From Bifidobacterium santillanense (GTDB lineage Bacteria; Actinomycetota; Actinomycetes; Actinomycetales; Bifidobacteriaceae), in the NCBI RefSeq assembly GCF_018555385.1, contig NZ_JAFEJS010000001.1, forward strand, positions 62,001-126,000: 64,000 nt of DNA, written 5' to 3'. The notes beneath the pieces were generated by a model that made no database searches, was not told the origin of the DNA, and saw nothing but the letters and a program-made list of their open reading frames with translations. Below, one piece after another: positions 57,422 through 64,000 of this stretch. Within the stretch, counting starts at the first letter, position 1, and every line of letters begins with the position of its first letter. A program made the position numbers and the translations under genes.

Positions 57422-58393
57422 ATGACGACACAGAACGGAACGACGGCCGGGCCGACGCCTCCGGCGGTCAAGGTCGACGGACTCGTCAAACGCTACGGCG
57501 ACATGATCGCGCTCGACCACTTCGACCTCGAGGTGCGCCGGGGCGAGATCTTCGGCCTGCTCGGACCCAACGGCTCGGGCAAGACCACCGCCATCAACTG
57601 CATCCTCGCGCTGCTCACCTACGACTCGGGCGCCATACGCGTCTTCGGCGAGCCGATGACCCCCACCAGCTACGCGCTGAAGCGCCGCATCGGCATCGTG
57701 CCGCAGAACGTGGCCGTGTTCGACGAGCTCACCGTCGCCGAGAACATCGACTACTTCTGCTCCCTGTACGTGCCGAGAAAAGCCGAACGCGCGCCGCTGG
57801 TCGAGGAGGCCATCGACTTCGCCGGCCTGGGCGACTTCCGCAAATACCGCCCCCGCAAGCTCTCCGGCGGCCTGCTGCGGCGTCTCAACATCGCCTGCGG
57901 CATCGCCCACAGGCCCGACCTCATCTTCTTCGACGAGCCCACCGTGGCCGTCGACCCGCAGAGCCGCAACGCGATCCTCGAAGGCATCGAGAGGCTCAAC
58001 CGGGCCGGCGCCACCGTCGTCTACACGAGCCACTACATGGAGGAGGTCGAGCGGATCTGCGACCGCATCCTCATCATGGACCACGGCCGGCACCTCGCGC
58101 TCGGCACCGCCGACGAGCTCAAGGCCATGATCGACACCGGCGAGCGCATCACCATCGAGACCCTCGACCTGGACGACCCGGCGCTCGCCGCCGTGCGCGC
58201 CCTGCCGTGCGTCATCGAGGCGACCTACGACGGCCGCGAACTCGACATACGCTGCCGCCGCGGCGAGCACAACCTCGTCGACCTCATCGGCGCGCTGCGC
58301 GAACGCGGCGCCAACATCGGACACCTCACCAGCCGGCCTCCCAGCCTCAACGACGTGTTCCTCGAACTGACCGGCAAGGCCCTCAGGGACTGA
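57422..58393 (+). CDS. ABC transporter ATP-binding protein
   Basis: 323 residues. Walker A LGPNGSGKTTAINC, signature LSGGLLRRLNIACGIAHRP, Walker B LIFFDEPTVAVD and the H-loop YTSHYMEEVER. The C-terminal extension resembles drug or antibiotic exporter ATPases (DrrA-like). First gene of a three-gene exporter operon, divergent from the two-component genes (178 bp apart). Confidence 0.94.
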   Translation: MTTQNGTTAGPTPPAVKVDGLVKRYGDMIALDHFDLEVRRGEIFGLLGPNGSGKTTAINCILALLTYDSGAIRVFGEPMTPTSYALKRRIGIVPQNVAVFDELTVAENIDYFCSLYVPRKAERAPLVEEAIDFAGLGDFRKYRPRKLSGGLLRRLNIACGIAHRPDLIFFDEPTVAVDPQSRNAILEGIERLNRAGATVVYTSHYMEEVERICDRILIMDHGRHLALGTADELKAMIDTGERITIETLDLDDPALAAVRALPCVIEATYDGRELDIRCRRGEHNLVDLIGALRERGANIGHLTSRPPSLNDVFLELTGKALRD

Positions 58394-58423
58394 CCCGCCG
58401 ACCGGCACCGAAAGGAGGACACC

Positions 58424-59689
58424 ATGTGGTCCACATTCGTCACGACCCTCAAAACCAATCTGAGAAACCGCAGCGCCCTGTTCTGGCTCATCGTCTTCCC
58501 CCTGGCGCTCTCGACCCTGTTCAACGGCATGCTCGCCGACCTGAACGAGGGATACGAGATCAAGGCCATCCCGCTGGCGGTCGTCCAGGACGCGAACTGG
58601 GACAAGGCCGACGGGGCGAAGGCCTTCGTCGACGTGCTGTCCGGGGAGAAACGCTCCTCGTCCGACTCCGGCGACGACGCCTTCGCCGGCGCCGGCGGCG
58701 ACCGCACGAGACTGCTCGAGGCCGTCGACGCCGACACCCTCGACGAGGCCCGCACGGCGCTCGCCGACGGGAGGGCCGCCGGCTATCTGCGCGTCGACGG
58801 GCACGGGATGCTGTCCCTGACCCTGTCGCCCGCCACGGCGAGCGCGATCCGCGGCGGCGCGATGTCGACGGCGGGCGACTCCAACACGGCCATCACCGTG
58901 GCCGCGATCGACACCATGCTCAATCTGTACAACCGCACCGACGCCTCCGTCAGGGACCTGATCGCACGCCGCCCGCAGGCCGCGGCGAGCCGCGAGTTCT
59001 GGTCGTCCGTCGGCGACGTCGCCGGACTCACCCGGGAGACGAGCCTGACGAACGCCAAGCCGAACATGACCGCGCGATACTACTACGCGCTGCTCGGCAT
59101 GGCCTGCCTGATGGCGATGGGCTACTCGATCTCCGCGGTCACCACGGCGCAGGCGAACCTGTCCGCGCTGGGCATCCGCCGCACGGTCGCGCCGCTGGGA
59201 CGCGGCAGACAGCTCATCGCCGGATTCCTTGCCAGCTGGCTGTGCTCCGCGGCGAGCCTGACCGTCGCCCTCGCCTACATCCGCTACGTCTGCGGCATCC
59301 CGCTCGGCGGGCGCGAGCCGGCCGCGGTCGCCGCCGTCGCGGTCGCCTCGTTCACGGCCTGCGCGCTCGGCACGATGATCGGCGCGATCCCGAAGCTCCC
59401 GCACAGCGTCAAGATGGGACTGTCCAGCGCCATCCCCTGCACGCTGTCGCTCCTCTCCGGCCTGTACGGCCAGTTCGCGATGAACCTGAGCGACTGGATC
59501 ACCCGCCACGCGCCCGTCCTCGCCCTCGTCAACCCCGCCCAGCAGGTGACGAACCTGTTCTACGACATCCTCTATTTCGACAGCTACCGTCCGTTCGCCG
59601 CGACCTGCGGGATCCTCATCGCCATGAGCGTCCTCTTCCTCGCCGCCGGCGTCATCATGCTGAAGGAGCAACGCTATGAACACCTGTAA
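58424..59689 (+). CDS. ABC transporter permease (ABC-2 type)
   Basis: 421 residues. One N-terminal helix, an extracytoplasmic domain of about 200 residues, then five helices (about 225-415), the ABC-2 plan. RBS AAAGGAGG. It overlaps the next permease gene by 14 bp. Confidence 0.9.
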   Translation: MWSTFVTTLKTNLRNRSALFWLIVFPLALSTLFNGMLADLNEGYEIKAIPLAVVQDANWDKADGAKAFVDVLSGEKRSSSDSGDDAFAGAGGDRTRLLEAVDADTLDEARTALADGRAAGYLRVDGHGMLSLTLSPATASAIRGGAMSTAGDSNTAITVAAIDTMLNLYNRTDASVRDLIARRPQAAASREFWSSVGDVAGLTRETSLTNAKPNMTARYYYALLGMACLMAMGYSISAVTTAQANLSALGIRRTVAPLGRGRQLIAGFLASWLCSAASLTVALAYIRYVCGIPLGGREPAAVAAVAVASFTACALGTMIGAIPKLPHSVKMGLSSAIPCTLSLLSGLYGQFAMNLSDWITRHAPVLALVNPAQQVTNLFYDILYFDSYRPFAATCGILIAMSVLFLAAGVIMLKEQRYEHL

Positions 59690-61076
59690 GGCGACGCTGC
59701 GCATTCTCGTCGCGCACCGGCTCTACATCCTCATCTATCTGGTGCTCATCGGCGTCATGATGCTCTCCGTCGGAGGCTCCGCCCTGAGCGGGGCCGGCGA
59801 CGACGCCGGCGACACCTACACGCCCGGCCGGGCGACGGTCGCCATCGTCGACCGCGACCGCGACCGCGGCGACATCGCCTCCGCGATGCGCTCGTACCTG
59901 GCCGAGGGCAACGACCTCGTCGACATCGACGACGACCCCGAAACCCTCCAGCAGGCCGTCGCCTCGAACTGGGTCGACCTCATCGTCATCATCCCCGACG
60001 GGTACGCCGACGGGCTGATCGCCTCCGTCACCACGGACGGCGCATCGGACGCCGACGCGGACGCGGCGAGGCCCCCCGAGGTCGAGACCGTCACCAGCTA
60101 CACGTCCGGCGCCGGCTCGATGGCCTCCATGGGCGTCACCGGATTCCTGTCCATGACGCGCACCTCGCTCATCGGCGAGCACGTCGCCGTGGACTTCGCG
60201 AACGTCGCGAACGGCACCGATCTCTCGAACGGCGTGGAGGGCACGCTGACGGGACTGACCACGAGCGACCTGTCCGCCGCGGCGAAACGCGCGGGCGACC
60301 TCGTCCGCGACGACAAGGCGAACCCCGCGGTCCGCATCGACCACACGGGCGAATCCGCCGACGAGAACGAGGCCGAGGCCCGCGCCTCGCTCGCCGACGG
60401 GTTCGGCGGCATGATGAAGACCGTGCTCTATCCGATCTTCCTCGCCATGACCGTCTGCACGGCGCTGGTGATGGGCGTGTTCAACATCGGCGAGGTCCGA
60501 CGGCGTCTGATCGCCTCGCCGCAGCGCTCCGCGGCGATGGGCATGCAGCGCATGGCCACCCTGTGCGCGTTCGCGCTGATCGTCGTGGCCGGCTACCTCG
60601 TCGCGGCCCTCGGGCTGATGCTCGCGGCGGGCCTTGACCCCATGCGTCTTCCGGCGCCGGGCGTCGCGATGACGGCCCTGTCGGCCTGCGTGTACGCGGT
60701 GATGACCGTCGCCTGCGGCTTCATGCTCGGCGAGACCGGCTGCAGCGACACGATGGCCAACGGCTTCGCGAACGTGTTCGGTCTGGTGCTGCTGTTCACC
60801 TCCGGCGCCACCTTCCCGCTGGACATGATCCCCGCGCCGATGCTCGCGATCGGCCGCATGCTGCCCGGCTGGTGGTACTGCATGTCCATCGACGACGCGC
60901 TCGGCATCGGCACCGCCGCGACCGGCGGCACAGACGTCGCCGGATGGGCCGGTTCCCTCGGGCTCGTCGCCCTGTTCGCGCTCGCGTTCACCTGCGTGGG
61001 GCTCGCCGTGGGGCGGATCAGGCGCTCCCGTCCGACGTCCGCGTCGGCCGACGTCACGCGTTTCGCCGAGGCGTGA
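59676..61076 (+). CDS. ABC transporter permease (ABC-2 type)
   Basis: 466 residues. Same topology as the preceding permease: one helix (about 13-37), a large Asp-rich extracytoplasmic domain, then five to six helices (about 255-450). The two permeases are related and likely form a heterodimer with the ATPase. Substrate is unknown; two-component control suggests export of an antimicrobial or signal peptide, which is inference. Confidence 0.9.
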   Translation: MNTCKATLRILVAHRLYILIYLVLIGVMMLSVGGSALSGAGDDAGDTYTPGRATVAIVDRDRDRGDIASAMRSYLAEGNDLVDIDDDPETLQQAVASNWVDLIVIIPDGYADGLIASVTTDGASDADADAARPPEVETVTSYTSGAGSMASMGVTGFLSMTRTSLIGEHVAVDFANVANGTDLSNGVEGTLTGLTTSDLSAAAKRAGDLVRDDKANPAVRIDHTGESADENEAEARASLADGFGGMMKTVLYPIFLAMTVCTALVMGVFNIGEVRRRLIASPQRSAAMGMQRMATLCAFALIVVAGYLVAALGLMLAAGLDPMRLPAPGVAMTALSACVYAVMTVACGFMLGETGCSDTMANGFANVFGLVLLFTSGATFPLDMIPAPMLAIGRMLPGWWYCMSIDDALGIGTAATGGTDVAGWAGSLGLVALFALAFTCVGLAVGRIRRSRPTSASADVTRFAEA

Positions 61077-61116
61077 ACGGCGTCCGCCGGCCGATCGGCG
61101 GTGGGGTTCCTTCCTC

Positions 61117-62604
61117 TCAGTTGCCCTTGAGCCGGTATCGTTGGTCCGGGTCGTCGCGGAACCTCACCCGCGTGACCCGGCCCTCGCGTATCAGCTCGCG
61201 CATGCCGGAGGTCGCGGCCAGCGGGGTCAGATGCAGCTCGCGGATGATCTCCTTGATGCTCATCGCCGAATGACGCTCCAGCACCGTCATGATCGCGCGC
61301 GACACGTCCGCCGGCGATCCGAGATTCGCGGTGCGTCGCTTGGTGATCGTCATCGTGAACGTGTTGATGGTGTTGCGCGTCGTCGCCGGTTCGATGCCCG
61401 CCTCGCGCAGGCTCGCCGCTATCCGCTGGTAGCCGTCCCCGCCCGAGGGGTTGACGAATCCGCCGCCGGGGTAGGGGGTCGACTCGAGCAGCGTGAACAG
61501 GAACTGGTTGCGGGTCGAGACGAACGGGACGCCCGTCACCGGATGCGGGTTGGCGAGCACGTCATGCGTGACCGTGCCGAACAGGCCGCCCGGATTGGTG
61601 ATCTCGATGCGGTCGGTGAACACGGTGATGCGCACCTGCGTGCCTCGCGCGTCGGGGGAGTAGTCGCGGTGGGTCAGGGCGTTCGCGATCGCCTCGCGCA
61701 GCACGATCGGCGGATAGTCGGGCTTCTTCGCGCCGATCCAGCGCATGAGCGAGTCGACCGCGTCGTCGATCATCACCGGGATCGAGCCGACCACGGTCCT
61801 CGAGGCGACGAGGCTCTCGTCGCCTCGGAACACGTCGTCGTGGCGCGTGCCCGGGAAGACCGCGATCGCGATCGACAGACGCGGGAAGAACTTCTGCGGA
61901 TAGCGGCCCAACGCCAGCAGTCCCGCCAGCGTGGGGCGCAGCACGCCGCCGACGCCCGAGACCGGGACGTCGGAGTCGTCGTGGCGCAGCACGTCCAGAT
62001 CGAGCAGCACGTCGGTGTCCGAGCGACCCGCGAACACGCGGGGATGCTGCTCGCGCACACGTCTCAGCATCCCCTCGACCAGGGCCGGGTCGAGGTCGTC
62101 CCTCGTCGCACCCGGAACGATGTCGAGATCGTAGGTGGGCTGCAGATGCTCCTCGATGAGCCGGTCCACCTCGTAGGCGGTCATGCGCCGGTCGCCGTCG
62201 CCGGTGCGGATGAACGAGCCGCCGTGGGGTCCGAGGGCCGTCGTGAAGCAGGGCTTGTCGCGCGGCAGCATCTCGTTGATGCGCGCGAACACGAGGTTCG
62301 CCCCCTCGAACGGACAGGTGACGATCACCGGCCTGACCACGGGGGTCATCTTCTCGCACGCCTGACTCAGCGCCTCCTGCATCGATCGGGCGTTGAACCC
62401 CTCGACCGGCGTGAACCCCTCCTTCTCCGACAGACCCAGGATGATCCAGCCGCCCGAGCCGTTCGAGAACGCGGAGAGCGTGTCGGTGATGGTCGAGGAG
62501 ATCTTGCGCTTGCACTCCTTGACCTCGCACTGCTGCGTATCGTTGCCGATCAGACGCATCAGCTCGATCAGCTCGGTCATCTTCGCGGTGTAGTCATCGA
62601 CCAT
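61117..62604 (-). CDS. AlbA_2 / Schlafen-type ATP-binding transcriptional regulator-like protein
   Basis: 495 residues from ATG 62604 with AAGGAGG upstream. The N-terminal AlbA_2 domain (about 20-140: VKECKRKISSTITDTLSAFSNGSGGWIILG) is followed by a GHKL-like ATPase portion (LREAIANALTHRDYS, ITNPGGLFG) and a C-terminal winged helix (about 430-495). The family is widespread, variously called divergent AAA-4 or ATP-binding protein; function is poorly defined. Confidence 0.85.
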   Translation of the reverse strand: MVDDYTAKMTELIELMRLIGNDTQQCEVKECKRKISSTITDTLSAFSNGSGGWIILGLSEKEGFTPVEGFNARSMQEALSQACEKMTPVVRPVIVTCPFEGANLVFARINEMLPRDKPCFTTALGPHGGSFIRTGDGDRRMTAYEVDRLIEEHLQPTYDLDIVPGATRDDLDPALVEGMLRRVREQHPRVFAGRSDTDVLLDLDVLRHDDSDVPVSGVGGVLRPTLAGLLALGRYPQKFFPRLSIAIAVFPGTRHDDVFRGDESLVASRTVVGSIPVMIDDAVDSLMRWIGAKKPDYPPIVLREAIANALTHRDYSPDARGTQVRITVFTDRIEITNPGGLFGTVTHDVLANPHPVTGVPFVSTRNQFLFTLLESTPYPGGGFVNPSGGDGYQRIAASLREAGIEPATTRNTINTFTMTITKRRTANLGSPADVSRAIMTVLERHSAMSIKEIIRELHLTPLAATSGMRELIREGRVTRVRFRDDPDQRYRLKGN

Positions 62605-62695
62605 GGCGGGCCTCCTTGCCACCATTGTGCCGTACCGCGCGTCCGCCCGCCAACGCCACGACCCTCCCGGACGCCCGGTTCACGGAAAGTTCATC

Positions 62696-62701
62696 TATAA
62701 T
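62696..62701 (+). promoter_or_regulatory. Consensus -10 box upstream of the DUF1846 gene
   Basis: An exact TATAAT, 55 bp before the start codon of the DUF1846 gene. No convincing -35 at 17 bp. Confidence 0.4.
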
Positions 62702-62755
62702 TCTCGGGTCATAATTCAAGCTCATACCTCGCCGTTCGAAAGGGTGCCACAGCAC

Positions 62756-64000
62756 ATGCGACAGGGATTCGACAACGACAAGTACATCGGGATGCAGGCC
62801 GAGAGGATCCGCGAGCGCATCGCGCGTTTCGGCGGCAAGCTCTACCTCGAGTTCGGCGGCAAGCTCTTCGACGACTACCACGCCTCGCGCGTGCTGCCCG
62901 GCTTCGAACCGGACGTCAAGTTCCGCATGCTCTCCAGCCTCGTCGACGACGTGGAGATCGTCATCGCGGTCAACGCGAACCACATCGAGAAGGCCAAGAC
63001 GCGCGGCGACCTGGGCATCACGTACGACGAGGACGTGCTGCGTCTGATCGACGTGTTCCGCTCGCGCGGCTTCCACGTCGGATCCGTCGTGCTCACCCAG
63101 TTCGCCGGACAGCCTGCGGCCGAGGCGTACCGTCGTCGTCTGGACCGTCTGGGCGTCACCTGCTACCTGCACTATCCGATCCCCGGGTACCCGCACGACA
63201 TCGAGCGCATCGTCTCCGACGAGGGATACGGGCGCAACGACTACATCGAGACGACCCGGCCGCTCGTGGTCGTCACGGCGCCCGGCCCGGGCTCGGGTAA
63301 GCTCGCCACGTGCCTGTCGCAGCTCTACCACGAGCACAGGCGCGGCGTCGAGGCCGGGTACGCGAAGTACGAGACGTTCCCGATCTGGAACCTGCCGCTC
63401 AACCATCCGGTGAACATCGCGTACGAGGCGGCGACCGTCGACCTCGACGACGCGAACATCATCGACCCGTTCCACTTGGAGGCGCACGGCGAGACGACCG
63501 TCAACTACAACCGCGACGTGGAGGCCTTCCCGGTGCTCAAGGCCATGATGGACCGCATCATGGGGGAGAGCCCGTACCGGAGCCCCACCGACATGGGCGT
63601 CAACATGGCCGGATACGCGATCGTCGACGACGAGGCGTGCCGCGAGGCCGCGAACATGGAGATCGTGCGCCGCTACTTCACGGCCGCCGTGCGCTTCAGG
63701 CGCACCGGCGAGGGCGGGGAGCAGGCCGAGCGTCTGCGTTCGATCATGAAGAGGGCCGGCGTCGACGAGGACCTGTCCCCGGCGCGCGCGGCGGCCCTGC
63801 GCCGTGAAGAGGAGACCGGGGCCCCGGCCGGCGCGATGGTGTTGCCCGACGGTCGGGTCGTCACCGGCAAGACCGGCGTGCTGCTGGGAGCCGCGAGCGC
63901 GTTGCTGATGAACGCGCTCAAGGCCGTCACCGGCGTGGACGCCGATCTGCCCGTGATCGACGACGCCGCCATCGAGCCGATCTGCAGGCTCAAGACCGAG
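62756..64000 (+). CDS. DUF1846 family protein (5' part)
   Basis: 415 codons are present; the gene runs past the window end (family length about 500). The start MRQGFDNDKYIGMQAERI and the P-loop-like VVTAPGPGSGKLATCLSQLYHEH and NLPLNHPVNIAYEAATVDL are DUF1846 hallmarks. The family is annotated as putative ATP-dependent or nucleotide-related enzyme; the function is not established. AAAGGG lies 11 bases upstream. Confidence 0.9.
   Translation, partial: MRQGFDNDKYIGMQAERIRERIARFGGKLYLEFGGKLFDDYHASRVLPGFEPDVKFRMLSSLVDDVEIVIAVNANHIEKAKTRGDLGITYDEDVLRLIDVFRSRGFHVGSVVLTQFAGQPAAEAYRRRLDRLGVTCYLHYPIPGYPHDIERIVSDEGYGRNDYIETTRPLVVVTAPGPGSGKLATCLSQLYHEHRRGVEAGYAKYETFPIWNLPLNHPVNIAYEAATVDLDDANIIDPFHLEAHGETTVNYNRDVEAFPVLKAMMDRIMGESPYRSPTDMGVNMAGYAIVDDEACREAANMEIVRRYFTAAVRFRRTGEGGEQAERLRSIMKRAGVDEDLSPARAAALRREEETGAPAGAMVLPDGRVVTGKTGVLLGAASALLMNALKAVTGVDADLPVIDDAAIEPICRLKTE

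Overview
The window is chromosomal DNA from a GC-rich actinobacterium, most likely Bifidobacterium. The cytidylate kinase is fused to GTPase Der, the UDP-glucose pyrophosphorylase is of the eukaryote-like kind described from bifidobacteria, and the order sucC-sucD-PerM-like-purH-DUF3017 is actinobacterial. The species cannot be named from the sequence.

Layout. 1-19.4 kb is core: tsaB(partial)-rimI-tsaD, two identical tRNA-Asn genes, thrS, yebC-ruvC-ruvA-ruvB-yajC-apt, sucCD, a PerM-like membrane protein, purH, DUF3017, an aquaporin, a pseudouridine synthase and cmk-der. A YbaK-like deacylase and tRNA-Pro(GGG) follow.

19.6-29.9 kb is an accessory island at tRNA-Pro. The 3' part of the tRNA and its terminator recur at 21.73 kb (diverged) and 29.77 kb (91 of 98 bases identical). 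The left segment (about 2 kb) holds degraded small genes, a GNAT enzyme and an integrase lacking its catalytic domain. The right segment (about 8 kb) holds a class I methyltransferase, an unknown small ORF and a five-gene co-directional cassette: two DNA-methylase-like proteins, a GIY-YIG/superfamily-2 helicase fusion, an unknown protein and an AbiH-like protein. This looks like a multi-gene anti-phage or restriction-modification locus and is the best candidate for an undescribed system.

29.9-32.5 kb holds a DnaE-derived PHP protein whose polymerase catalytic motif is lost, and an orphan Vsr endonuclease. 32.6-50.3 kb is mostly metabolism and transport: UDP-glucose pyrophosphorylase, a drug exporter with divergent TetR regulator, AzlCD, an AEC transporter, two SDR enzymes, an L,D-transpeptidase, a histidine phosphatase, a uracil/xanthine permease, an AraC regulator, a DEAD-box RNA helicase, a GH13 glycosidase and a Pit transporter with its DUF47 partner.

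50.3-55.2 kb is a second accessory patch: a WYL regulator divergent from a DnaA-type AAA+ ATPase without DNA-binding domain, a GIY-YIG protein, two membrane proteins (one with an EF-hand loop) and a frameshifted HigA-like antitoxin. 55.2-61.1 kb carries a two-component system divergent from a three-gene ABC exporter. The window ends with an AlbA_2-type ATP-binding protein and the start of a DUF1846 protein.
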